64,000 nt of DNA. It comes from Frankia sp. QA3. Its GTDB lineage: Bacteria > Actinomycetota > Actinomycetes > Frankiales > Frankiaceae. Under the pieces are notes generated by a model. It did no database searches. It was not told the origin of the DNA and saw only the letters and a list, made by a program, of their open reading frames with translations. Made by a program: the position numbers and the translations under genes. Within the stretch, counting starts at the first letter, position 1; each line of letters starts with the position of its first letter. Where the stretch lies: contig NZ_CM001489.1 in NCBI RefSeq assembly GCF_000262465.1, forward strand, positions 1,000,300-1,064,299. Direction: 5' to 3'. Below are positions 46,059 through 54,836 of the stretch, piece by piece.

Positions 46059-47267
46059 TCAGGGCCCGAACTCCGCCAGGGGCAGGGAGAAGATGCCGTG
46101 GACGTTGCCCCAGTACGCCTGGGGCGTGGTGCCCTCGCGCAGGGCGTAGTCCGGGATGACGCGGTGCCAGCCGGCGAGCGCGACGTTCATCTCGATCCGG
46201 GCGAGGTGGGACCCCAGGCATCGGTGGGGGCCAGCGCCGAACGCCAGGTGCGGGGCGGGCGGCCGGGAGACGAGGTCGACGGTGCCCGCGCCGGCGACGA
46301 GCGCCTCGTCCCGGTTCGCGGCGACCAGCGGGAAGAGCACGAGATCACCGGCCCGCAGCTGCTGGCCGCCGATCTCGATGTCCTGCTTCACCTTCCGGCC
46401 GACCTCGGGCACGGCGTAGAACCGGAGCAGCTCCTCGACGACGCCGTCGAGCGACTCACCGGCGGTGGCCAGCGCCGCGACGTGCCGGCGGTCGGCGTCG
46501 TGCGTCGCGAGGTGGTGCATCGCGAAGGACAGGCTCATCGCCACGGTGTCCAGGCCCGCCAGGAAAAGCAGCAGGGAGCAGTTGACCAGCGCGTCGTCGG
46601 GGGCCGGCGCACCGTCGAGCTCCCAGTCGAGCATCGCGCCGAGCAGGCCGTCCCCCCGCTCGCCGCTCTCCCGCCGACGGGCGATCTCGGCCTGGAAGTA
46701 TCCGACGACCGAGAAGATCCCGCCGATCTGCCGATCCTTGTCGAAGTCACCGTTGTCGGTCGGGGCGAGCGCCTGCTTCTCCCACTCCAGGAAGGTCGGC
46801 AACTCGTCGATCGGCAGCCCCATCAGCTCGAGGAAGACCACCGTCGGCAGCTCCAGCGCGAAGTCCTCGACGTAGTCACAGTCGCCCCTGGCGCGGATCG
46901 CCGCCACGAGCTCGGCGGTGCGTTCCTCCAGGCGCGGCCGCAGCAGCCCCATCGTGCGCGGGGAGAAGTACTGCGCCAGCAGCCGCCGCCACTGCGTGTG
47001 CTCAGGCGGATCGAGCTGGATGGGAATCATCGACAGCGGCGGGTCCGGGCTGAGCGGGGTGATGACCTCGCTGGAGAAGACCGCCGGATTCTGCAGGCAT
47101 TCACGCACGAGATTGTGATCCAGCACCATCCAGTAGGAGCGGTCGGGTTCGGTCACCCTGACGACGCGGTGTAAGGCACGCAGCGCGCCGAAGCGGTCGC
47201 CTGCGTCGCCGACCGTGCCGACTCCGACGATGCGGTGGTCGGTGAGCTCGGTGGTGGGCGTTGTCAT
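46059..47267 (-). CDS. Cytochrome P450
   Basis: 402-residue soluble P450. Heme-binding loop is LAFGAGPHRCLGSHLARIE, with Cys as the heme ligand. The K-helix ExxR motif is in EELLRFYAVPEVGRK. The I-helix oxygen-activation segment is FLAGLDTVAMS, where Asp-Thr are present but the glycine pair is modified. N-terminal DRSYWMVLDHNLVRECLQNPAVFSSE and PLSMIPIQLDPPEHTQWRRLL are standard. Flanked by a mycofactocin-type SDR upstream and a ferredoxin downstream, it probably hydroxylates a hydrophobic alcohol precursor. The substrate cannot be told from sequence. Confidence 0.95.
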   Translation of the reverse strand: MTTPTTELTDHRIVGVGTVGDAGDRFGALRALHRVVRVTEPDRSYWMVLDHNLVRECLQNPAVFSSEVITPLSPDPPLSMIPIQLDPPEHTQWRRLLAQYFSPRTMGLLRPRLEERTAELVAAIRARGDCDYVEDFALELPTVVFLELMGLPIDELPTFLEWEKQALAPTDNGDFDKDRQIGGIFSVVGYFQAEIARRRESGERGDGLLGAMLDWELDGAPAPDDALVNCSLLLFLAGLDTVAMSLSFAMHHLATHDADRRHVAALATAGESLDGVVEELLRFYAVPEVGRKVKQDIEIGGQQLRAGDLVLFPLVAANRDEALVAGAGTVDLVSRPPAPHLAFGAGPHRCLGSHLARIEMNVALAGWHRVIPDYALREGTTPQAYWGNVHGIFSLPLAEFGP

Positions 47268-47296
47268 CGCGCATTCTCCTCAGTCGTTCCGGGCCG

Positions 47297-48115
47297 TCAG
47301 CGGACTGAGAAGCCGGCGTCGAGCGCCCACTGGGTCCCGGTGATGAACCTCGCCTCGTCGGAGACCAGGTACGCCACGGCGCCCGCGATGTCCTCAGGCT
47401 GAAGAATGGGGATCGGCAGGGCGTTCTGCATCGCGGAGACGTTGCTGTCCGCCTTCGCCATCGCCGCCTGCATCGCGGCGTTCATCGTCATCCCCGAGAC
47501 GACTCCGGTCGGGTGGATGGTGTTGACCCTGATCATCTCGGCGGCGTACTGGTTGGCCAGCACCTGCATGTAGCCGACGAGCCCCCGCTTGGCCGCCGTG
47601 TAGGCCTGGGCGCTCGGCTCCTCGCTCGCGGTGCCCTTCAGCCCCGCGCTTGAGGAGGTGATGACGATCGAGCCGCCACGCCCACCCTCCCGCAGGCGCG
47701 GCAGGGCCACCTGGACGGTGTTGAACGTGCCGGTGAGCAGGATGTCGATGGTGTCCTGCCATTCGCGTGCCGGGTCGACGCTGTCGCCGACCCGCAGGAT
47801 GCCGGCATTGGCCAGGATGATGTCGACCCGACCGAACGCGGCGTACCCCTCGTCGAAGACGGCCCGAAGCGCGGCCTGGTCACGGACGTCGGCCCTGCCG
47901 ATGATCGCCCGGCGGCCCTCCTTCCCCACCAGGTCGGCGGTCTCCTCCAGCTCGGCCCAGGTGCCGCACGGGTAGTTCATCGACGGGATGTCCGCGCAGA
48001 TGTCGACGCCGATGATGTCGACGCCCTCCCGGGCGAGGCGCACGGCGTGCGCGCGGCCCTGGCCGCGGGCGGCGCCGGTGATGAAGGCCACGCGCCCTTC
48101 GAGCTTTCCGGTCAT
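47297..48115 (-). CDS. Mycofactocin-coupled SDR family oxidoreductase
   Basis: 272-residue short-chain dehydrogenase of the subfamily whose NAD is thought not to exchange and is re-oxidised by mycofactocin. The hallmark is the cofactor loop FITGAARGQGRAHAVRLA with the long IGVDICADIPSMNYP segment that follows. Catalytic residues are in ITSSSAGLKG and AYTAAKRGLVGYM (Tyr-x3-Lys). It lies between aldehyde dehydrogenase and P450 genes, consistent with P450 hydroxylation, then alcohol oxidation, then aldehyde oxidation. No mycofactocin synthesis genes are in this window. Confidence 0.93.
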   Translation of the reverse strand: MTGKLEGRVAFITGAARGQGRAHAVRLAREGVDIIGVDICADIPSMNYPCGTWAELEETADLVGKEGRRAIIGRADVRDQAALRAVFDEGYAAFGRVDIILANAGILRVGDSVDPAREWQDTIDILLTGTFNTVQVALPRLREGGRGGSIVITSSSAGLKGTASEEPSAQAYTAAKRGLVGYMQVLANQYAAEMIRVNTIHPTGVVSGMTMNAAMQAAMAKADSNVSAMQNALPIPILQPEDIAGAVAYLVSDEARFITGTQWALDAGFSVR

Positions 48116-48156
48116 GTGTTCCTGTCCTGTCTCGCGTGCCGAAGAAAAGGTCGGGG

Positions 48157-48275
48157 CCGACGTGAAGCCGAAGCCGACGGGGAACCGGGGCCGACGTGAA
48201 GCCGGGGCCGACGTGAAGCCGGGGCCGACGGGGAACCGGCCGACGGGGAACCGGCCGACGGATAGCCGCGGCCGA
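48157..48275. repeat. Imperfect 16-18 bp repeats between SDR and aldehyde dehydrogenase
   Basis: About seven degenerate units alternating gccgacgtgaagccgg and gccgacggggaaccgg fill most of the 173-base spacer between two co-directional genes of the oxidation cluster. Confidence 0.85.
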
Positions 48276-48288
48276 GGTGCGACCGGCG

Positions 48289-49740
48289 TCAGACGGTGAT
48301 GCCGACGCTGCGGATGCGCAGGAACTCCTCGATGCCCTGCCGGCCGCCCTCCTTGCCGACGCCGGAGAGCCCGAATCCGCCGAACGGCCGGCCGACCTTC
48401 AGATTGGTGGCGCCGTTGATGAGCGTCTCGCCGGCGTCGAGTTCGGCGGCGACCCGCAGCGCCCGCTGCAGATCCCGGGTCTGGACGTAGGAGGACAGCG
48501 CGTACCGGGTGCCGTTGGCCAGCGCGACCGCTTCTTCCTCGGTCCGGAACTTGAAAATCGTCAGCACCGGCCCGAAGACCTCGGTCTGGGCGAGCTCGGA
48601 TTCCGGGTCGACGTCGGTGAAGACCGTCGGCTGGAGGTAGTAGCCGGCCCGGTCGATCCGGCTTCCGCCGGCCAACAGGGTCGCGCCCTGCTCCTTGGCC
48701 CGCTCGATCATCCCGAGAATCCGCTCGACGGCCGCCTGGTTGACGACCGGACCGGACGCCACGGCGGGATCGAACGGGTCGCCGATCGGGATGTTCCGCG
48801 CGATCAGCGTCACCCGCGCGACGACCTCGTCGTACACGTCCTCGTGGATGATCATCCGGGTCGCGAAGGCGCAGCCCTGGCCGGAGAGCGCGATGAGGGA
48901 GAACGTCGTCCCGAGCTGGCAGGCCACGTCGAGGTCGGCGTCGGCGAAGATGATGTTGGCGGACTTGCCGCCGAGTTCGAGCACGGCGGGCTTCATGCTG
49001 GGCGCGCACGCCTCGAGGATCCTGGTCGCCGTGGCCGGGCCACCGGTGAAGGTGACCTTCTTGACCAGCGGGTGGGCGACGAGCTGCGCGCCCGCCTCGG
49101 CGGTGCCGGGCAGGACGTTGACGACGCCGGGCGGGAAGCCGGCCTGCTCGACGAGGTCCATGAACAGCTCCCCGCTGAACGGGGTGAGCTCGGAGGGCTT
49201 GACCACCACGGTGTTCCCGGCCGCGACCGCGGCGGGGATCTTCATCGCCAGCGAGATGAGCGGGCCGTTCCAGGTGATGATGATCCCGATGACCCCGTAC
49301 GGCTGGGCGAGGGTGTAACCGAGCTCGCCGTCGTGGACGGGATTGCCGGTCAGGTCGCCCTGGATCTTGTCGGCCCAGCCGGCGTAGTAGCGGGTCCACT
49401 CCGCGGAGAGCACCGGGAAGGCCGCTCCGACGGTGAGCGGCGTGCCGTTGTCGAGCGCCCCGAGCCGGGCGAACTCGTCCGCGTGGGCCTCGATCAGGTC
49501 CGCGAGCCTGGCGAGCAGGGCGCGGCGCTGGGCGGGCGGGGTCCGCTTCCAGCTCTGGAACGCCTCGTGCGCCGCGGCGACGGCGAGGTCGATCTCGTCG
49601 GAGTCCGCCAGCGGGATCTGCGCGTCGACCTCGCCGGTGGCCGGGTTGACGTGACCGTAGGTGCCACCCGAGCCGGACGAACGTTTCTCGCCGTTGACGC
49701 GGAGGTGGACCTTCGGCGGGGTGCGGTCAATGTCGGACAT
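48289..49740 (-). CDS. Aldehyde dehydrogenase, NAD(P)-dependent
   Basis: 483-residue ALDH superfamily enzyme oxidising an aldehyde to the acid. Catalytic Cys in LSGQGCAFATRMI, general-base Glu in AVLELGGKSANIIF, cofactor motif KVTFTGGPATATRI and the conserved Asn in IGIIITWNGPL. The C terminus AGETLINGATNLKVGRPFGGFGLSGVGKEGG is typical. First gene of the minus-strand oxidation cluster, divergent from a TetR regulator. With the SDR it completes an alcohol-to-acid route. Confidence 0.95.
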   Translation of the reverse strand: MSDIDRTPPKVHLRVNGEKRSSGSGGTYGHVNPATGEVDAQIPLADSDEIDLAVAAAHEAFQSWKRTPPAQRRALLARLADLIEAHADEFARLGALDNGTPLTVGAAFPVLSAEWTRYYAGWADKIQGDLTGNPVHDGELGYTLAQPYGVIGIIITWNGPLISLAMKIPAAVAAGNTVVVKPSELTPFSGELFMDLVEQAGFPPGVVNVLPGTAEAGAQLVAHPLVKKVTFTGGPATATRILEACAPSMKPAVLELGGKSANIIFADADLDVACQLGTTFSLIALSGQGCAFATRMIIHEDVYDEVVARVTLIARNIPIGDPFDPAVASGPVVNQAAVERILGMIERAKEQGATLLAGGSRIDRAGYYLQPTVFTDVDPESELAQTEVFGPVLTIFKFRTEEEAVALANGTRYALSSYVQTRDLQRALRVAAELDAGETLINGATNLKVGRPFGGFGLSGVGKEGGRQGIEEFLRIRSVGITV

Positions 49741-49775
49741 GGGGCTCCTCGGGACGTTCCCGCGCGCACGACGGC

Positions 49776-49860
49776 GTGGATGAGCGGATCAGGGGCGAGC
49801 AGCTGAGAGGCGCGCAGCTGAGAGGCGAGCGGATCAGGGGTGAGCGGATCAGGGGCCGAG
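49776..49860. repeat. Short tandem repeats upstream of the aldehyde dehydrogenase
   Basis: gagcggatcagggg and cagctgagaggcg units alternate four or five times. They lie in the 296-base divergent spacer between the ALDH and the TetR gene. The rest of the spacer (49861-50036) is lower in GC and holds the operator candidate. Confidence 0.8.
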
Positions 49861-49884
49861 TGGCCCAGGGGGAGGAGTGGGATG

Positions 49885-49900
49885 ACTAAGTAACCTTAGT
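49885..49900. promoter_or_regulatory. Candidate TetR operator actaag-taac-cttagt
   Basis: Perfect inverted repeat, 6-bp arms and 4-bp spacer, in a notably AT-rich patch midway between the divergent ALDH and TetR genes. Position and symmetry are typical for a TetR repressor site controlling both its own gene and the oxidation cluster. Inference only. Confidence 0.55.
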
Positions 49901-50036
49901 GAACTGTGGCGCCCCTCACGTGTCAAGGAATCGGACAAAGTCGTCCGTAAATCCTGGCGACAAGATCGACGCCGCGGAACTCGCAGCTCGCCGCTACGGT
50001 GAGAATCGGCTCGGGGACACGTCGGGGAGGAGATCC

Positions 50037-50678
50037 ATGGGTGACGGCGTGACGGCTGCGCGGCGTTCCCCAGGCCGGCCGCGCAGGGCCGACGCCGAGC
50101 GGCGCATCCTCGACGCCGCCATCGACGAGTACCTCGAACGCGGCGCGACCGGCTTCACCATCGACGGCGTCGCCCGGCGCGCCGGGGTCGGCAAGTCCAC
50201 GGTCTACCTGCGCTGGCCCGACCGCGACACGCTCCTCGTCGACAGCGTCCTGGCGCGATCCCGCACGATCGAGGACGTCGACACCGGATCACTGCGCGGC
50301 GACCTGATCGCCCTGAGCGCGAACATGCTGCGCTTCCTGCGCGACCCCGTCGGGTTCGCGACGCTGCGCCTCACGGTCGAGGCCGTGGCGAGCCGTGCCA
50401 CCCGCGAGGTCACCACCGGTGTGGCCGATCGCCATCGCCGGGCCGCGGGCGTGGTGCTCGCCCGGGCCGCCGAGCGCGGCGAACCCGTCAACCCGGGTAC
50501 CCAGGCCCGCGTCATCGAGTGCCTCTACGGCGCGATCACCATGAAGGCGCTGGCGCACGGCCTCGAGACGGACACCGCCAGCGACGCGGAGATCGTCGCG
50601 GCCTGTGTCGAGCTGGTCGACCTGCTCCTCCCGCTGCTGCTGGAGCACGGCCGACCCCCGCCGGCCTCGGCCCGGTGA
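50037..50678 (+). CDS. TetR family transcriptional regulator
   Basis: 213-residue one-component regulator. The N-terminal HTH is RILDAAIDEYLERGATGFTIDGVARRAGVGKSTVYLRWPDRDTLL (about residues 23-67), a standard TetR DNA-binding domain. The C-terminal helical part (SANMLRFLRDPVGFATLRLTVEAVASRATREV) belongs to the TetR_C group with a hydrophobic ligand pocket. ATG 50037 has ggggaggag 6 bases upstream. Divergent from the ALDH-P450 cluster, it is the likely repressor of that cluster, released by a substrate or intermediate (inference). Confidence 0.92.
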   Translation: MGDGVTAARRSPGRPRRADAERRILDAAIDEYLERGATGFTIDGVARRAGVGKSTVYLRWPDRDTLLVDSVLARSRTIEDVDTGSLRGDLIALSANMLRFLRDPVGFATLRLTVEAVASRATREVTTGVADRHRRAAGVVLARAAERGEPVNPGTQARVIECLYGAITMKALAHGLETDTASDAEIVAACVELVDLLLPLLLEHGRPPPASAR

Positions 50679-50729
50679 CGGCCCGCCGGCCTCGGCCCGC
50701 CGGCACCCCGCGGCCCGGGCCTGCTGCCG

Positions 50730-52217
50730 TCACGGTGGGCCCGGGCCGCGGTGGTGTTCGGCGGCGGTGACGGCGGCCCGGTCGGCGAGGCGGGCGAGGC
50801 CCGCGAGCGGGCGGCGCAGTCGGGGGTTGGCGGCCAGCGCCTCGGCGTTGCGGTCGAGGAAAACCCAGTAGCCGGCGGTGAAGGGGCAGGCGTCGTCGCC
50901 GAGGCGGTGGGACGGGTGGTAACGGCAGCCGCCGCAGTAGTCGCTCATCCGGTGGATGTAGGCGCCACCGGCCGCGTACGGCTTCGTCGCCATCAGGCCG
51001 CCGTCGGCGTACTGGCTCATCCCGACGACGTTGGGCGCCATCACCCAGGCGTAGCCGTCGACGAAGCTCTCGTGGAAGAAGTCGGTGAGGGCCCGCGGGT
51101 CGTAGCCGCGTTGCAGCGCCCAGTTGCCCAGCACCATCAGCCGGGGGATGTGGTGAACCCAGCCGCGGTCGCGGACCCCGGCGAGCACGTCGGACAGGCA
51201 CGCGGCGCCGACCGCGTCCGCGTCGAGGTCGTCGAACCAGCGCGGCAGCGGGGTCCGCGCACCGAGCGCGTTGCGGTCGGCGTAGTCCTCGCCGGCCCAC
51301 CAGTAGATCCCCCAGATGTACTCGCGCCAGCCGAGGACCTGGCGGACGAACCCCTCGACGCTGGCGATCGGCGCCTCGCCGCGCCGGTACGCCTGCTCCG
51401 CCGCGGCGACGACCTCCAGCGGATGCAGCAGGCCCAGGTTGAGCGCCGGCGAGAGGGTGGAGTGGGCCATCGCCCAGTCCCCGGCGAGCATCGCGTCCTC
51501 GTAGGGGCCGAAGTCGGCGAGGCGGTGGCGGACGAACCAGTCCAGCGCCTGGCCCGCCTCCGCCCGGGTCGCGGCGAACCGGCGCGGGCCGTCGGCGCCG
51601 CGGAAGCGGGCGTGGCCGTCGCGTTCGAGCCGCTCGAGATGCTCCCGGACCTCGGCGTCGACCTCGGTCTCCGACGGCGACCACGGCTCTGGCAGGTCCA
51701 GGTGGGGGCGCCGGGGCGGGGGCTGACGGTTGTCGTGGTCGAAGTTCCACCGGCCGCCGACGGGGGAGTCGCCGTCCATGAGCACGCCGAACCGGCGCCG
51801 CTGCCAGCGGTAGAAGTCCTCCATGAGCAGCCGTCGCCGACCGCCCGTCCCGGTGCCGCCGCCGTCGGCCCAGGTGGCGAAGTCGTCCCGGCTCGTGGCG
51901 GTGTAGGCCGTGGGCACGACCGTCACCCCGGGCAGGTCCGTGACGAAGCGCCGCGCCGGCCAGGAGCTCGGGTCGGGCACCTCCAGGGGCTCGCCGTAGT
52001 CGGCGACGACCTCGCCGTAGGTCGCGCCGATCCGATGGTCGCAGCGCTCGCCCAGCTCGCGCGCCCGATGCCGCAGGGCCGAGAGCAACAGCTGCGCCTT
52101 CTGCCGGTGGAAGCGCCGCCGGGCCAGCACCCGGGTCGACTCGACGAGCAGGACCGGCTGGTCGGGATCGTCGAGGAAGTGCGGCCCGAGCTGGTCGGCG
52201 AACAGCCAACGGCGCAT
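50730..52217 (-). CDS. Cryptochrome/photolyase family protein, Fe-S type
   Basis: 495-residue flavoprotein of the bacterial (6-4) photolyase/CryB-PhrB branch (FeS-BCP). The N-terminal antenna domain starts RRWLFADQLGPHFLDD. The C-terminal FAD domain has FVRQVLGWREYIWGIYWW, LGNWALQRGYDPRALTDFFHESFVDGYAWVMAPNVVGMS. Four cluster cysteines are visible: AACLSDV, DYCGGCRYHP and DDACPF. It should repair (6-4) photoproducts in light. ATG 52217 gives the standard MRRWLFADQLG start; the additional residues upstream are not conserved. Convergent with the TetR gene. Confidence 0.93.
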   Translation of the reverse strand: MRRWLFADQLGPHFLDDPDQPVLLVESTRVLARRRFHRQKAQLLLSALRHRARELGERCDHRIGATYGEVVADYGEPLEVPDPSSWPARRFVTDLPGVTVVPTAYTATSRDDFATWADGGGTGTGGRRRLLMEDFYRWQRRRFGVLMDGDSPVGGRWNFDHDNRQPPPRRPHLDLPEPWSPSETEVDAEVREHLERLERDGHARFRGADGPRRFAATRAEAGQALDWFVRHRLADFGPYEDAMLAGDWAMAHSTLSPALNLGLLHPLEVVAAAEQAYRRGEAPIASVEGFVRQVLGWREYIWGIYWWAGEDYADRNALGARTPLPRWFDDLDADAVGAACLSDVLAGVRDRGWVHHIPRLMVLGNWALQRGYDPRALTDFFHESFVDGYAWVMAPNVVGMSQYADGGLMATKPYAAGGAYIHRMSDYCGGCRYHPSHRLGDDACPFTAGYWVFLDRNAEALAANPRLRRPLAGLARLADRAAVTAAEHHRGPGPP

Positions 52218-52447
52218 CGCCCGACGGTGACACACCCGCCACGACCGGCCAACTCGATCGTGCGCCGCCCGCGTAACCCGCCTCGCCCTGCCACGACGTC
52301 GGCCAGGTCCCCCAGCAGCCGCTGTCCGGAGACGCCGACAGTGGCAGCCAACCCTGGCCCGTCCTCCGCACCTGGGGTTGCGATGCGGAGCCATCCCGTT
52401 GGGCGCGGCATCCGCCGCGGCGTGCCCTCCATCGCCTCACAAGATAA

Positions 52448-52460
52448 TCAACTTTGTTGA
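52448..52460. promoter_or_regulatory. AT-rich palindrome tcaac-ttt-gttga upstream of the photolyase
   Basis: Perfect 5-bp arms around ttt inside a clearly AT-rich patch (52438-52462) in otherwise GC-rich DNA, 231 bases before the photolyase start and 60 bases past the LysR stop. Candidate operator or promoter for the photolyase. The 302-base gap 52218-52519 has no gene. Confidence 0.4.
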
Positions 52461-52519
52461 CGACGTGCGATCGGGCACTGATGATCATGGGCGGTTGTGG
52501 GCACCGCGGTGCCGGTCGT

Positions 52520-53407
52520 TTACCGGGCCACCGGGGCAGGTTGGCGGGCGAGGACGGTGTCGAGCAGGATGCGGGCCGCGGTCGAGGAGCCGCCGGCCGG
52601 GGTGACGATCCCCGTCGGGAAGGTGGGGACGGGCGGGGCGAGCGGGATCAGCCGCAGCTCGTCGCGGTGGCGGGTGTCGAGGCTCGGCGGCAGGACGGCG
52701 ACGCCGAGCCCGTGCGCGACGAGGTCGAGCAGCGTGTCGGTGTCGCCGACCTCGCAGGCCAGCCGGCGGCGCAGGCCATGGTCGGCGAGCACGGCGTCGA
52801 CGACCGTGCGCGACCCCCAGCCGGGCGGATAGTCGACGAAGTCCTCGTCGGCGGTCTCGGTCAGCGACACCGCCGCTCGGCCGGCCAGCCGGTGCCCGCT
52901 GTGGCAGGCGAACACCATCGGCCGGTCGTCCAGCGGGGTCAGGTGGACGCCGGCCGGGGCCGTCCGCGCGCAGGCGAACGCCAGGTCGAGCGCGCCGGCC
53001 GCGACCCGGTCGAGCAGGTCCGCGCTGGGCGCCTGCACGAGCCGTAGCTCCACCCGCGGGTGCTCGGCGTGGAAGGCGGCGAGCGCCTCGGTGAGGCCAC
53101 GGCGGAAACACTGCATGATCCCGACGGTCAGCCGGCCCCCCATGCCGCCGGCCACCCCGGCGACCGCGGAGCGCGCCGCGTCGGCGGCGGACAGGATCCG
53201 ACGGGCCTGGGTGAGCAGCACCTCGCCCTCCTGGGTCAGCCGCACCGCGCGGGTGCTGCGCACGAACAGCTTCGCGCCGAGCTCGCGTTCCAGGGCGCCG
53301 ATGGACGACGACAGCCCCGACTGGACGATGTTCACCCGCTGCGCGGCCCGGGTGAAGTGCAGCTCCTCGGCGGCGGCGACGAAGTGTTCGAGCTGGCGGA
53401 GCTCCAT
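52520..53407 (-). CDS. LysR family transcriptional regulator
   Basis: 295-residue regulator. The winged HTH is MELRQLEHFVAAAEELHFTRAAQRVNIVQSGLSSSIGALERELG at residues 1-44. The periplasmic-binding-like effector domain begins near 90 (GRLTVGIMQCF) and includes ALDLAFACARTAPAGVHLTPL. ATG 53407 begins the canonical MELRQLEHF. It faces the MFS transporter gene across 74 bases of lower-GC DNA, the usual LysR arrangement in which it controls the divergent gene, probably through T-N11-A sites there. Confidence 0.94.
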   Translation of the reverse strand: MELRQLEHFVAAAEELHFTRAAQRVNIVQSGLSSSIGALERELGAKLFVRSTRAVRLTQEGEVLLTQARRILSAADAARSAVAGVAGGMGGRLTVGIMQCFRRGLTEALAAFHAEHPRVELRLVQAPSADLLDRVAAGALDLAFACARTAPAGVHLTPLDDRPMVFACHSGHRLAGRAAVSLTETADEDFVDYPPGWGSRTVVDAVLADHGLRRRLACEVGDTDTLLDLVAHGLGVAVLPPSLDTRHRDELRLIPLAPPVPTFPTGIVTPAGGSSTAARILLDTVLARQPAPVAR

Positions 53408-53481
53408 ACATCTCCCTGACAGATGAAGCCAAGCTGATTGTTCTGTTGGACAGGTTACCCGGGGCGCGGCACGCTGAAGGC

Positions 53482-54756
53482 ATGATCGACGGCGGCGTGA
53501 CGACACATGGATCCTCCGACGGCGCGTCCAGGGACGGTGCATCCTCTGGCGGCACGGCGCCCCTGGCGGGGCCGGGTCTCGGTCACGGCCTGGTCGGACT
53601 GCTCGCGGTGAGCACGGGCATGTGCGTGGCGGCGATGTACTACGCCCAGCCGCTGCTCGGCGAGATCCGGGCGGCGCTGGGCCTGTCCACCGGCACCGCC
53701 GGTCTCGTCGTGTCGGTGACCCAGGCCGGGTACCTGGTGGCGCTGTGCCTGCTGGTCCCGGTGGGCGACCTCGTGGCCCGTCGCCGCCTGATTCCCGCGC
53801 TGGTCGCCGCGCAGGCGGTCGGCCTGTTCGTGCTCGCCACCGCCGCCTCGGCCACCCAGCTGCTGATCGCCGCCATCGCGGTCGGGGCCCTGTCCGTGAC
53901 CGCGCAGATCGGCGTCGCCTTCGCCGCGACGCTGGCCGGCGACGCGGAGCGGGGCAAGGTCGTCGGGACGGTGATGAGCGGCCTTCTGCTGGGCATCCTG
54001 CTGGCCCGCACCGTCGCCGGCTACCTGGCCGACCTCGGCGGTTGGCGCACCCCGTTCTGGGTCGCCGGGGCCGCCCAGCTCGTGCTGTGCGCCGTGCTCG
54101 CCGCCCGGCTGCCGGCCGAGCCGCGCACCGCGGCACCGCGGCTCGGCTACCGGGCGCTGATCGCCTCGGTGGTCGGGCTGCTGCGCGACGAGCCGGTGCT
54201 GCGGCTGCGCGCGGCCTACGGGGCGGCGTCGTTCGGGGCGTTCAGCGCACTGTGGACGCCGCTGGCGTTCCTGCTGTCCGCGGCGCCCTACCACTACTCC
54301 ACCGGCGTCATCGGCCTGTTCGGCCTGCTGGGCCTGATGGGCGTGCTGGCCGCGTCGTTCGTCGGCCGGGCCGCCGACCGCGGGCGCGCCGGGGCGGCGA
54401 CCGTGGGCACGGCCGCGTTGCTGCTCGCCGGCTGGCTGCCACTCGGCCTCGGCGGCCACTCGCTCGCCGCGCTGATCGTCGGCATTCTCGTCCTCGACCT
54501 CGCGGCGCAGGGCCTGCACATCGCCAACCAGAGCGAGATCTACCGGCTGAACCCCGCGGCCCGCAGCCGGCTCACCTCCGCCTACATGGCGACCTACTTC
54601 GCCGGCGGCCTCGCCGGCTCGATCGCGTCGGGCACCGCCTACAGCCGTGGCGGCTGGACCGCCGTCAGCGTCACCGGCGCCGTGTTCGGCCTGGTCGCCG
54701 TCGCCCTGGCCGGCTGGGATGCCACCCGCCGCCGCGCGGGCGCCCAGGCGGCGTGA
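53482..54756 (+). CDS. MFS transporter (drug/sugar efflux type)
   Basis: 424 residues with about 12 hydrophobic helices. The A-like motif GDLVARRRLIPALV lies after helix 2. AMYYAQPLLGEIRAALGLS is typical of AraJ/YnfM-like exporters. The N-terminal 35 residues are Ser/Gly-rich and cytoplasmic. ATG 53482 is the first good start; gctgaagg lies 3-4 bases upstream. Divergent from the LysR regulator, which probably governs it. Substrate not predictable. Confidence 0.92.
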   Translation: MIDGGVTTHGSSDGASRDGASSGGTAPLAGPGLGHGLVGLLAVSTGMCVAAMYYAQPLLGEIRAALGLSTGTAGLVVSVTQAGYLVALCLLVPVGDLVARRRLIPALVAAQAVGLFVLATAASATQLLIAAIAVGALSVTAQIGVAFAATLAGDAERGKVVGTVMSGLLLGILLARTVAGYLADLGGWRTPFWVAGAAQLVLCAVLAARLPAEPRTAAPRLGYRALIASVVGLLRDEPVLRLRAAYGAASFGAFSALWTPLAFLLSAAPYHYSTGVIGLFGLLGLMGVLAASFVGRAADRGRAGAATVGTAALLLAGWLPLGLGGHSLAALIVGILVLDLAAQGLHIANQSEIYRLNPAARSRLTSAYMATYFAGGLAGSIASGTAYSRGGWTAVSVTGAVFGLVAVALAGWDATRRRAGAQAA

Positions 54757-54836
54757 CTTCCCGGACGCAGAGGCCGCTCACCGGGCGCCGGCGGCCGAGC
54801 CCCGCCTGCGGCCTGCCGCCGCGATCGGCCGGACGC

